Shown: positions 26,384 to 33,891, numbered from the stretch's first letter. The stretch: 44,429 nucleotides of DNA from Cyanobacteria bacterium SIG30 (GCA_015152475.1 SUTW01000008.1:1-44429); one strand, 5' to 3'. The notes: generated from the letters alone by a model not told the origin. A program made the numbers and translations.

Positions 26384-26430
26384 TAATTGTTCCTTAAAAG
26401 TATATACTCTTTTGGAACAATTATTTTTTA
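26384..26430 (+). terminator. intrinsic terminator of fabG
   Basis: TAATTGTTCC (26384-26393) pairs perfectly with GGAACAATTA (26414-26423), with inner AAAAG/CTTTT pairing around an AGTATATACT loop, then a T-rich tail. It separates fabG from the gene-free stretch that follows. Confidence 0.85.
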
Positions 26431-26639
26431 TAATATGCCCTAAACACTTGCAACCATTGATGTTCTAAGGGAAATGTTAAGAAATGTAACAATATATACT
26501 AAGTAGCGCAATTTTATATACTAAAAATACTTTATATATATGTAAGACGAAACCAATAAAAAAGATTTCATAAACTTAACTTCCTAACCTTCCCTTCCTA
26601 TTAAGAATTACCTCCCTTTTTCCAAGGGAGTTTTTTTTT
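26431..26639 (+). ncRNA. candidate small RNA in gene-free stretch
   Basis: No plausible gene lies between the fabG terminator and the PilZ gene, yet the stretch ends in a second strong plus-strand terminator, suggesting an independent transcript of up to about 200 nt. Weak -10-like TATACT elements occur at 26495 and 26517; no good -35 is seen, so the 5' end is uncertain. A pyrimidine-rich segment (26583-26598) would be single-stranded just before the terminator. Within it TAACCTTCCC (26585-26594) is an exact antisense match to the ribosome-binding site and start of the gene at 27344. It does not look like tmRNA, SRP RNA or a known riboswitch. It could instead be only a spacer with a second fabG terminator. 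Confidence 0.4.
26612..26639 (+). terminator. strong intrinsic terminator ending the gene-free stretch
   Basis: CTCCCTT (26612-26618) pairs with AAGGGAG (26624-26630) and is followed by nine T. The T run is on the plus strand, so it does not serve the minus-strand PilZ gene that ends at 26648. Confidence 0.85.
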
Positions 26640-26647
26640 ATGAAAAA

Positions 26648-27271
26648 TTAGGCATTGCCAATATATTTAAAACAAACATCTGTGATATAGGCAATATCTT
26701 CTTTGCGTAGTGTTGTCATAACAATCCCTGTATGGAAATAAATTTTTCCGTTTTTGTTAACAGGAATAGAGTAAACAAGTTCGCCTTTTGTTTGTATGTT
26801 TTTTTCATTTAATACTAAATCTATATTTATTTCTTTACAGTTATCTATCTTGTAATCTATATCAAAGCTTAAACCACCTGCACATATATCAGCAGTTAAG
26901 CCTTCAAAAGTCTTTTTATCTCCATCAAATATAAAATCTGCTTTAATTTTTGTTTGGATATCTACTCTTAAATATTCCCTTCTTTGCGAATGGCGTGCAG
27001 TTAATGGGAATGAGATTTCATAACCATTTTCAGTTTGTTTTAAAATTTTGCATTCAAGAGAGTAAACTCCTTTTGGAGTATAAATAAGCATTTCAATTAT
27101 TTGGTCTTTTTTAAGTATATATTCGTTATTTTCACAAAAAACCTTAGTAACAGAAAAACCTTCGTTGTTTGTTTGGATAAATTTTCCAAAAAAATGTTCC
27201 CAAACGGCTTTATTGTCTTTTACGACTTCAAATTTAACATTGTTTTTTATGTAGCTCATTAAATACTGCAT
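26648..27271 (-). CDS. PilZ-domain protein, YcgR-like (c-di-GMP effector)
   Basis: 207 aa. The N-terminal half is a beta-rich domain similar in layout to the YcgR N domain. The C-terminal PilZ domain begins at SQRREYLRVDIQ (around 95-106), containing the RxxxR c-di-GMP motif. The second motif, usually D/N-x-S-x-x-G, is DICAGG, with Cys in place of Ser. It probably binds c-di-GMP and affects motility, pili or secretion. The start is uncertain: ATG at 27271 has AAGG only 1 nt upstream, and ATG at 27259 would leave a long spacing. It is divergent from the secreted prepilin-like gene at 27344, 72 nt away. Linking it to the pilin genes of this window is inference. Confidence 0.78.
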   Translation of the reverse strand: MQYLMSYIKNNVKFEVVKDNKAVWEHFFGKFIQTNNEGFSVTKVFCENNEYILKKDQIIEMLIYTPKGVYSLECKILKQTENGYEISFPLTARHSQRREYLRVDIQTKIKADFIFDGDKKTFEGLTADICAGGLSFDIDYKIDNCKEINIDLVLNEKNIQTKGELVYSIPVNKNGKIYFHTGIVMTTLRKEDIAYITDVCFKYIGNA

Positions 27272-27343
27272 ACCTTAATTTTATCAAAATGTTTTTATTT
27301 GTGCAACTTTTGTGTTAGTATGTTTCAAAAAAGGGGGAAGGTT

Positions 27344-27964
27344 ATGAAAAATAAAATTTTGGTTTTGATGATGTTGATTGCATCTCTTGGTGCTTTTGCT
27401 CAAGTTCCTAAGGAAAAAATGTATCAGGATTTTAAAAACAATTATGATAATTTAAGCAAAATGATGTCTTCAACAATAGCAAAAAATGGCAAAACTGCAA
27501 CTTGGGACTGGTCTTTAAATGAAGATGCTATTTTTAATAAATATATAGCACCACATTTGAATATTGTTAAAGTTTGTGAAGCAAATGAAACAACTTGCTG
27601 GAATATTAGCTCATACAAAGCTCTTAGCGAAAGAACCCCAGAAACTCCTGCGGGGCTTCATAAAAGTTATATCTTAGCTAATGGAAGCAGTTTAGTTTTT
27701 ACAATCAGAAATCCTAAATGTGTTGAAGAAGGTCACACTTGTGCTTTTATTTGGCTTGATACAAATGGTTTTGAAGACCCTAATACAACAGGCAGAGACT
27801 TCTTCAAATTTTATATTCACCCAAAATCAGACGAAATTTTTCCGGTTGGTTATTCATATAAAAAAGTTCCAAATGAATTATCAATCGAAAAAAGCTGTTC
27901 AATGTTAAGCACCGGTAATTATTGTGGTGCAAAACTTCTTATTGAAGGTGCTATGAACTATTAA
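27344..27964 (+). CDS. secreted protein related to the prepilins, with Sec signal peptide (206 aa)
   Basis: The N-terminus MKNKILVLMMLIASLGAFAQ is a standard signal peptide with cleavage after AFA, not a prepilin leader. The mature part resembles the 24270 prepilin: TATWDWSLNEDAIFNKYIAP (TYTWSVDAP...AYFDKYFVP), a Cys pair, SYILANGSSLVF (YYLADGTAI), DTNGFEDPNTTGRDFF (DINGWKKPNQMGID) and TGNYCGAKLL (NGMYCGSLL). It seems to be the same fold with a swapped N-terminus. GGGGGAAGG just before ATG 27344 decides the start; an upstream in-frame ATG would hide the signal peptide. Free periplasmic or exported protein; it might bind the pilin-type fibre or be its cargo (inference). Confidence 0.75.
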   Translation: MKNKILVLMMLIASLGAFAQVPKEKMYQDFKNNYDNLSKMMSSTIAKNGKTATWDWSLNEDAIFNKYIAPHLNIVKVCEANETTCWNISSYKALSERTPETPAGLHKSYILANGSSLVFTIRNPKCVEEGHTCAFIWLDTNGFEDPNTTGRDFFKFYIHPKSDEIFPVGYSYKKVPNELSIEKSCSMLSTGNYCGAKLLIEGAMNY

Positions 27965-27989
27965 TTAGTTACAAAGGATACAAAATATT

Positions 27990-28012
27990 AAAGCCCCTTT
28001 TGAAGGGGCTTT
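27990..28012. terminator. bidirectional terminator between convergent genes
   Basis: AAAGCCCCTT (27990-27999) pairs with AAGGGGCTTT (28003-28012) between the 27344 gene and miaB. Short T-rich tails exist on both strands. Confidence 0.8.
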
Positions 28013-28016
28013 AAAC

Positions 28017-29309
28017 TTATATAACTTCGCCTTTTAAGTGCCAAACACTTGCGCTTTTAATTTTGACATTTACAAAGTCACCAATTTTATACTTATCAGA
28101 TTCAAAATGAACAATTTTGTTATTACCAGTTCTGCCTTTTAAAATGTTTCCTTGATTATCTTCAACTAAGACTTCCACAATTTTGTTTACAAATTTTTTG
28201 TTTGATTTTAAATGCATTTCTTTAACCTTAGTATTTAATATTTGGAAGCGTTCATCTTTAGTTTTTTCATCTATAAAATCATCAGTCATTTTAGACGCAA
28301 CTGTGTGTGGACGTGGTGAATAAGATGCAATGTTTGAATAATCAAGTTCATATTTATCAATTAATGATAATGTATCTTCAAATTGTTCTTGTGTTTCTGA
28401 TGGGAAGCCAACAATAAAGTCAGATGTTATTGTGACATCAGGAACCTGTGAACGAATTTTATCCACAATTGCGCCATATTCTTCTCTTGTGTATTTTCTG
28501 TTCATTTTTTTAAGAATTGCGCTGTTTCCGCTTTGTGCTGGAATGTGAAAATAGTTGCATACTTTTTCACAATTTTTAACTGTTTCAATAAGCTCGTCAG
28601 TTATGTCTGTCGGATATGATGTGACAAATCTTATTCTGAATTTTCCTTCAAGCTTGTTTATTTCTCTTAAAAGATATGCAAGAGTTGGTTTATCTTCCAA
28701 ATCTTTTCCGTAGCTATCAACGTTTTGCCCAAGCAAAGTGATTTCTTGGAATCCTTGTTTTATAATTTCTTTCGCTTCATTTATGATAACTTCTGGTTTT
28801 CTGCTTCTTTCTCTACCTCTTGTAAAAGGCACTATACAATATGTACAAAAATTATTACAGCCTTCAATTATTGGAATCCAAGCATTAACGCTTTTTTCTC
28901 TCATGAAATCAACATCTTTTTCGGGAACATATTCTTTTTTCTTTATTGATTTTGTCCTTTTTTCTTCTTTTAAAAGTTCTGGTAATTCATATATGTTTTG
29001 TGTGCCAAAAACTAAATCAAGATAAGGGAATCTTTTAAGCAAATCTTCGTCTGTATGTTGAGGTAAACAACCACAAATTGCAATTTTTAGCTCTGGCTTA
29101 TTTTTCTTCCATTTACCCCAAACACCAAGTCTGCTGTACGCTTTTTCTTCGCTCAATTGACGAATAGAACAAGTGTTTACTATTAAAAAGTCAGCTTCTT
29201 TTGGTTCGTTTGTTTTTTTATAATCAAACTTTGAAAGAATTGCATAAATTCTTTCGCTATCAGATTTATTCATTTGGCAACCAAGAGTTTCAATATAAAC
29301 TTTTTTCAT
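28017..29309 (-). CDS. miaB: tRNA-2-methylthio-N6-dimethylallyladenosine synthase
   Basis: 430 aa. The N-terminal methylthiotransferase domain has three cluster Cys in TLGCQMN (C11), NTCSIR (C47) and CGCLPQ (C81). The radical SAM triad is CNNFCTYC (151-158), followed by IVPFTRGRERSR, diagnostic for MiaB rather than RimO or MtaB. A TRAM-like domain ends the protein. It adds methylthio to i6A37 in tRNAs reading UNN codons, using two 4Fe-4S clusters. No convincing Shine-Dalgarno is seen before the ATG; the upstream gene ends 21 nt away on the same strand, so coupling is possible. Confidence 0.95.
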   Translation of the reverse strand: MKKVYIETLGCQMNKSDSERIYAILSKFDYKKTNEPKEADFLIVNTCSIRQLSEEKAYSRLGVWGKWKKNKPELKIAICGCLPQHTDEDLLKRFPYLDLVFGTQNIYELPELLKEEKRTKSIKKKEYVPEKDVDFMREKSVNAWIPIIEGCNNFCTYCIVPFTRGRERSRKPEVIINEAKEIIKQGFQEITLLGQNVDSYGKDLEDKPTLAYLLREINKLEGKFRIRFVTSYPTDITDELIETVKNCEKVCNYFHIPAQSGNSAILKKMNRKYTREEYGAIVDKIRSQVPDVTITSDFIVGFPSETQEQFEDTLSLIDKYELDYSNIASYSPRPHTVASKMTDDFIDEKTKDERFQILNTKVKEMHLKSNKKFVNKIVEVLVEDNQGNILKGRTGNNKIVHFESDKYKIGDFVNVKIKSASVWHLKGEVI

Positions 29310-29330
29310 AACTTTTAAAAAGCATTATCT

Positions 29331-30635
29331 TTAAGAGATAATTAGCTTATCTCCTTCCTTGATGCGTTCTTTCATACTTCTTGTTGGTTCATAATATGGC
29401 TCAACGGTCATAACTTTTGCTGCGATATCAGGATAATTATATATAAACCTTAATTCGTCATCAGTTAATGGTTTTTGAGTGTGTACGTTTGCGTATCTTG
29501 CAAGTTCCAAAATATTTCTTGCTTCATCTTCATCTTCAAATTCAAGTTCGAGATTTTCATATACGTTTCTAAAACCTTTAATGCCTGCGTATTCGCCAAC
29601 TGTAATCATACGCCCTGTTTCAATAATTTCTGGTTCGCCACGTCCTAGTTCTTCAAAGTCATATAATTCATAATTTTTTCTGTCTTTTAAAGCGCCATCT
29701 GCGTGAATTCCTGATTCGTGCGCAAATGCGTTGTCACCAACTGCTGGTTGGTTTATTGGAATTGGAACGCCAAAAGCATATGCTGTGTATTTTGCAAGTT
29801 TCCAAGCTTGGCTTAAATCGATATTAGGGTCAATAAAATATTTTTCTTTAAAACCACTTGATTTGGCAATGGCTAATATACAAGAAACTAAATCAGCATT
29901 TCCAGCGCGTTCACCCATGCCGTTTATTGCGGTGTTTATATACGCATTGACACCACCGTCAATTGCCCCTTTTGCGCCTAAGACTGAACAAGCAACAGCC
30001 ATTCCTAAGTCGTTATGAAAATGCATCTCAACATCCATATTTGTTTCCTGAGCAATTAATTTAACTCTTTCATATGCAGTTTGTGGGTCATCGTAACCTA
30101 AAGTATCACAGTATCTGAAACGATTAGCGCCTGCTTCGTGTGCAACTTGCGCATATTCAATTAATTGTTTAATATCTGTTCTTGATGCATCTTCTGCATT
30201 TATACCAATTTCTTTTACGTTATATTTTTTTGCTTCTAAAATTGCTTCTTTTGTTATCTCTAAAATATCAGCCCTTGTTTTTTTGCCCAAATATTTTCCA
30301 TTTATCATTTGGTCAGATGTAGATTGAGACATGTTTAAATATTGTAATTTAGGAACATTTTTAAATGATTTTTGTACATCTCCTGCAATTGCCCTCATCC
30401 AGCCTGACAATTTAGTTTTTTTGATTACTCCTCTTTCAACAAGTTCTAAATTGCCATTTAAATAATTTATTTCATGCCCTGTAACTGGAAAGCCAAATTC
30501 AGAGATGTGGACACCTAGTTTGTCTAGCATAATATTTATAATTGTTTTTTGAAGTTTTGCAAGACCCAAACGTGAAGTTTGAACACCGTCTCTATTAGTT
30601 ACATCAATGAATTTTATGTATCTTCGATTTTCCAT
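29331..30635 (-). CDS. homocitrate synthase / Re-citrate synthase family enzyme
   Basis: 434 aa DRE-TIM metallolyase family. The catalytic motif is DVTNRDGVQTSR near the N-terminus; the metal-binding HxH is in EMHFHNDLGMA, and FAHESGIHADG follows. Other matches are RYCDTLGYDDP and NGMGERAGNADLVS. Such enzymes condense acetyl-CoA with a 2-oxo acid. The NRDGVQTSRLGL opening and the length remind me of the Re-face citrate synthase of clostridia, usually annotated as homocitrate synthase; that would suit an anaerobe lacking ordinary citrate synthase. Specificity cannot be settled by eye. ATG 30635 has GGAG 6 nt upstream; an in-frame TTG at 30647 lies inside this region and is rejected. Same strand as miaB. 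Confidence 0.8.
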   Translation of the reverse strand: MENRRYIKFIDVTNRDGVQTSRLGLAKLQKTIINIMLDKLGVHISEFGFPVTGHEINYLNGNLELVERGVIKKTKLSGWMRAIAGDVQKSFKNVPKLQYLNMSQSTSDQMINGKYLGKKTRADILEITKEAILEAKKYNVKEIGINAEDASRTDIKQLIEYAQVAHEAGANRFRYCDTLGYDDPQTAYERVKLIAQETNMDVEMHFHNDLGMAVACSVLGAKGAIDGGVNAYINTAINGMGERAGNADLVSCILAIAKSSGFKEKYFIDPNIDLSQAWKLAKYTAYAFGVPIPINQPAVGDNAFAHESGIHADGALKDRKNYELYDFEELGRGEPEIIETGRMITVGEYAGIKGFRNVYENLELEFEDEDEARNILELARYANVHTQKPLTDDELRFIYNYPDIAAKVMTVEPYYEPTRSMKERIKEGDKLIIS

Positions 30636-30699
30636 ATTTTTCTCCAAGGTTAAGATTTGTTAACTTTATTAAAATTTTCTAGGCCAGTTAGCAAAAATT

Positions 30700-30728
30700 T
30701 TGCTTTTCATGTATTGTTATAGTATAAT
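30700..30728 (+). promoter_or_regulatory. predicted promoter of the 30759 membrane-protein gene
   Basis: TTGCTT (30700-30705), a 17-nt spacer and TATAAT (30723-30728), 31 nt before the ATG. The -10 is perfect and the -35 matches at three positions. Confidence 0.5.
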
Positions 30729-30758
30729 ACAATTTTCCAAAATAAAAAAGGGTTTTTT

Positions 30759-31526
30759 ATGAAAGTTAATGGAATTGATTTTGCATCAGTAGACAAAGTA
30801 AGAACATCTATTCATGATGTTGCGAGTAAAACGGATGATGAAATTGTTAAAGATTCCTACAAATATGGTAATAAAGTTGCCAACAAAAAACTTTCAGGAA
30901 AAGTTTTAAATGCCCTTCCTGCAGTTGCAGTTGCTTCAATTGCAACAATAAACGCAGTTTCTAATCCTGGAAAATTATCTGCAAAACTTGCAACTGGTGC
31001 ACATACGCTTGGTGCTTTTGCATTTGTTTCAGTTGTGTTTGATGCAGTTCACGCGCTTTTAAATAAAACTGAAGAAAAAATTCCTAAAGTTGCTGAAAAA
31101 AGTGAAAAACATCCACTTGTTTCAACTTTATTAAAAATTGGAGCATCTATTGGTGCAACTACACTTGCTATAAAAGGTGCTAAATTTAGTTTAGGCAAAA
31201 TTACAAAAAAATTCCCTAAATTAGTCCAAGATTGTTCTAAAATGTCTAAGACATTAGCTGAAAATATAGACAATAGCCCAATAAATACTGTTGCAAAGAA
31301 AATTGGTTCTAAATTTGCTGATTTTAAAACCAAACATCCAAAGGGAGTTAATTTCTTAAAGAAAAATTCTTTCCTTATAACTTTATTATCTTATTTTGGA
31401 TTGTCAGTTGGACTTTCAGGTAAAGTAAATAAAACTAGAAATGAAGCAATAGTTGAAAATGTTAAAAAAGAAGTTGAAGATAGAAAAATTGCAAGAGACC
31501 TTTTAGGTTATCCTCGTGAAGTTTAA
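30759..31526 (+). CDS. hypothetical membrane-associated protein (255 aa), not recognised
   Basis: I do not recognise this family. The protein is Lys- and Ala-rich, with several moderately hydrophobic segments: ALPAVAVASIATINAV (about 47-62), HTLGAFAFVSVVFDAVHALL (81-100), LLKIGASIGATTLAIKGA (123-140) and SFLITLLSYFGLSVGLSG (202-219). There is no signal peptide; the N-terminus MKVNGIDFASVDKV is soluble-like. The C-terminus is charged. AAGGG precedes the ATG by 7 nt and a predicted promoter stands upstream, so it is probably expressed. It forms a single-gene unit between two minus-strand genes and shares a bidirectional terminator with malQ. Possibly lineage-specific. Confidence 0.7.
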   Translation: MKVNGIDFASVDKVRTSIHDVASKTDDEIVKDSYKYGNKVANKKLSGKVLNALPAVAVASIATINAVSNPGKLSAKLATGAHTLGAFAFVSVVFDAVHALLNKTEEKIPKVAEKSEKHPLVSTLLKIGASIGATTLAIKGAKFSLGKITKKFPKLVQDCSKMSKTLAENIDNSPINTVAKKIGSKFADFKTKHPKGVNFLKKNSFLITLLSYFGLSVGLSGKVNKTRNEAIVENVKKEVEDRKIARDLLGYPREV

Positions 31527-31554
31527 AGTCTTTTTTAAATTTTAAATATATATA

Positions 31555-31582
31555 AAAAAAAGAGGCATTTGCCTCTTTTTTT
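31555..31582. terminator. bidirectional terminator overlapping the malQ stop codon
   Basis: AAAAAAAGAGGCA (31555-31567) and TGCCTCTTTTTTT (31570-31582) form a near-perfect hairpin with T runs on both strands. The last arm includes bases of the malQ stop codon (31581-31583). Confidence 0.85.
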
Positions 31583-33464
31583 ATTCTCTTTCTTTTAATA
31601 TTGATTTATATTTTCCAAGTTCATTAATCAAGCCTTGGTGTTTATTTGCAAAAGCTTCGCCTTTTTGTTTCATTGCGATTTCTAAAACTTCTGGAAGGTT
31701 TAAGCCGATGCCGTTTTCAAGATTTCTGTGGTATGTATCTTCAAAATTTTCATTCATTCTTAAAGTCCAGTTTGCGTTGCCGTTTGTTCCTGGTGTGTTG
31801 TATCTTTTATCTATTCCAAGTACATCTGGCCAGAAAATTTGAATACTTCTTGAAGGAGATGTGAATAATTGTGCAAATTTTGAAGTCATAAATTTATTTT
31901 TTGCACCTGGTCTGTTGTAATCAAATCTCATATCGTCAAAATATCTTTGTTTAATATGATGTTCGGTATTCTCTGGTAATACATCTTCTGTTAAAGGCCA
32001 AGCTGCGTGGTTATATGCATCACCTTGGTTAAATAAGTCATTTGTGTAACCTATAATTGTTGGCGAATCGTGAGAGCCAGGCATTATAATATTGTCTTTT
32101 GCTACTTCAGAATTTCTAACATATTGTGTGATGCTTATACCACGAAGTCCAAGAGTATTAAATGCGATTCTTGCCCTATCTGGCATAATTCCTAAATCTT
32201 CACATATAATATTTTCTTTAGAAAGACCAACGCTTTCGGCTGCTGGTATAACAATTTTTTTGATAATATCTTCTAAATCTTTTGGTGAATTTTTATAGAA
32301 TCTGCTAAGTTCGTGATTATTTCTTGTTGAGAATAATCTTCCTGCATCGTGACCAACAGGAGTTGTTTTGTAAACAAATGGGTCAATTAAACCAAGCACA
32401 TGGTCAATTCTTACTCCACCTTTGTTATCTTCAAATAATTGTTGATATTTTTCAAAAAGGAACTTTCCGCCTTCATCTAATTTGCCATTTTCTTTAAATA
32501 GTTTATCTGGATTTAAAACAGCGAAACCCCATGCTTGTCCAGTTGCTGAAAATGGATCTGGCGGACAACCCATATAATAATCTTTCATAAATATATTAGG
32601 ATGTGACCAAACATCAGCATCAGAGAATGCAACAGGCGCATCACCTATTGTGTTTATTCCTTGTTTTGCATATTCTTCAATGCTTTTTGCCCTTGCTTTT
32701 GAAACGAGCATTTGTTTGAAATATAAGTAATCTATTTTGTCTGCGTATTTAGTTTTTATTTCCTGAATACGTTCATTTTTCGCTTCATCATTTAAGCTGA
32801 ATAAATGTTTGTCAAAGTCATTATTCCAGTTTTTCCAATAGTCACTTTTATTTTCTTCGCATAAAACTTCGTAAAGAATGCTTCCTTCAAGATATTTTTG
32901 TTTGTCTTCTTTGAATTTGCTGAAATCTTTTCTCAGTTTTTCAATTTGTTTGCCATTTCCATTTTTAAAATTATCCCAAGCTTCAGAAAATGCTCTTTCA
33001 TAGCTTGAATTTGCGTAATCAAAATTTGCTTTGTCTGTATTTTTGTTTGGATTGTAATTTACTATATCTTCAAAAGTCGATTTACTTAAAAGAGAACCAA
33101 ATTCTTCTCTCGTTAACATTTCTAAGTCTTGCATAAGAATATTTGCCATATTATTGCTTGATGCATAAGGGCTCGCGTCACCAAATTTTCTTGTTGTTTC
33201 TGGTTCTACTTGAATTGATGAAAAATTGTGTTTATTTAAAAATGGTAAAACAAGATTTCTTGATGCTTCACTATACAAAGAGCCAATGCCTGTGTCTTTT
33301 TCTTTTTCTGAGGGCGCACTTGAATGATGGATGATTATTCCTAATTCTTTATCAAGAGCTCTAAGTGATTCATCTATAGTTCTTTTGTAGCCTTCAACTT
33401 CGTTTTCTCTAAGTTTTCTTCCAAAATTTACTTTACTGCTTTGTATAGCTTTTATTCCTAACAT
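31581..33464 (-). CDS. malQ: 4-alpha-glucanotransferase (amylomaltase), GH77, divergent
   Basis: 627 aa. GH77 motifs are visible in order: GDAPVAFSDADVWSHP, CPPDPFSATGQAWGFAVLN, VRIDHVLGL with the nucleophile Asp, ICEDLGIMPDRAR with the acid/base Glu, and MPGSHDSPTIIGY where most family members have GTHDNxT. It would move glucan segments between maltodextrins or glycogen chains. It is longer than the roughly 500-aa core; the extra residues include an N-terminal MLGIKAIQSSKVNFGRKL and a charged helical insertion around 150-260. Because the His and Asp pattern is intact it is probably active, but identity to known MalQ looks low. AAGGA lies 8 nt before ATG. A palindrome overlaps the predicted transcription start upstream. 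Confidence 0.85.
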   Translation of the reverse strand: MLGIKAIQSSKVNFGRKLRENEVEGYKRTIDESLRALDKELGIIIHHSSAPSEKEKDTGIGSLYSEASRNLVLPFLNKHNFSSIQVEPETTRKFGDASPYASSNNMANILMQDLEMLTREEFGSLLSKSTFEDIVNYNPNKNTDKANFDYANSSYERAFSEAWDNFKNGNGKQIEKLRKDFSKFKEDKQKYLEGSILYEVLCEENKSDYWKNWNNDFDKHLFSLNDEAKNERIQEIKTKYADKIDYLYFKQMLVSKARAKSIEEYAKQGINTIGDAPVAFSDADVWSHPNIFMKDYYMGCPPDPFSATGQAWGFAVLNPDKLFKENGKLDEGGKFLFEKYQQLFEDNKGGVRIDHVLGLIDPFVYKTTPVGHDAGRLFSTRNNHELSRFYKNSPKDLEDIIKKIVIPAAESVGLSKENIICEDLGIMPDRARIAFNTLGLRGISITQYVRNSEVAKDNIIMPGSHDSPTIIGYTNDLFNQGDAYNHAAWPLTEDVLPENTEHHIKQRYFDDMRFDYNRPGAKNKFMTSKFAQLFTSPSRSIQIFWPDVLGIDKRYNTPGTNGNANWTLRMNENFEDTYHRNLENGIGLNLPEVLEIAMKQKGEAFANKHQGLINELGKYKSILKERE

Positions 33465-33491
33465 TTTTCATTCCTTTTCTCAACACAAACT

Positions 33492-33512
33492 ACACGTTTT
33501 TAAAAAACGTGT
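33492..33512. repeat. 21-bp palindrome at the predicted malQ transcription start
   Basis: ACACGTTTTT (33492-33501) and AAAAACGTGT (33503-33512) form a perfect inverted repeat with a 1-nt centre, about 30 nt upstream of malQ. No T run follows on the minus strand, so it is a poor terminator for trxA. It lies immediately downstream of the -10 of the predicted malQ promoter, the usual position of a repressor operator. Confidence 0.6.
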
Positions 33513-33513
33513 G

Positions 33514-33541
33514 AAAATATTATTTTGCTTATATTTTGCAA
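33514..33541 (-). promoter_or_regulatory. predicted malQ promoter
   Basis: On the minus strand TTGCAA (33541-33536), a 16-nt spacer and TATTTT (33519-33514). The -10 is directly followed by the 33492-33512 palindrome. Confidence 0.45.
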
Positions 33542-33544
33542 AAA

Positions 33545-33868
33545 TTATAAATATTTTTCTATGTTATTTACAATAGAAGATTTTGGCATTAAACCAACTA
33601 AAATTTCTTTTGGTTTGCCATCTTTAAATAACACGATACTTGGTAAACCACTGATTTGATATTCTTTTGTAGTTTTCATATTGTCATCAGTGTTTAATTT
33701 GAATACATTAACTCTTCCTTCGTATTCTTGTGCAATTTCATCTAGTACAGGACCAAGTTTACGGCATGGACCACACCATGAAGCCCAAAAATCAACAAGA
33801 GTTAATTTATCGCTGTTTAAAACTTCTTGTTCAAATGTTATATCTGTAACATCTTTAGCATTGCTCAT
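33545..33868 (-). CDS. trxA: thioredoxin
   Basis: 107 aa, standard length. LVDFWASWCGPCRKLGPVLDE carries the redox pair Cys32/Cys35, and the cis-Pro loop is SGLPSIVLFKDGK. General cytoplasmic disulfide reductant. GAGGAG lies 7 nt before the ATG. It is divergent from nth, and its promoter -35 lies inside the nth coding sequence. No clear intrinsic terminator separates it from malQ. Confidence 0.95.
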   Translation of the reverse strand: MSNAKDVTDITFEQEVLNSDKLTLVDFWASWCGPCRKLGPVLDEIAQEYEGRVNVFKLNTDDNMKTTKEYQISGLPSIVLFKDGKPKEILVGLMPKSSIVNNIEKYL

Positions 33869-33891
33869 GATTTATCTCCTCGTCTTTTTAC

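Noticed and set aside
26398-26408. AGTATATACT as another copy of the sigma-gene operator
   Set aside because: It forms the loop of the fabG terminator and lies at no promoter; TATATACT is expected several times by chance in such AT-rich DNA.
29324-29342. Terminator between the homocitrate synthase-like gene and miaB
   Set aside because: ATTATCT/AGATAAT gives only a 7-bp AT-rich stem with no adequate U run.
33492-33512. Intrinsic terminator of trxA
   Set aside because: The hairpin is perfect but no U tract follows it on the minus strand; its place on the malQ start point favours an operator.
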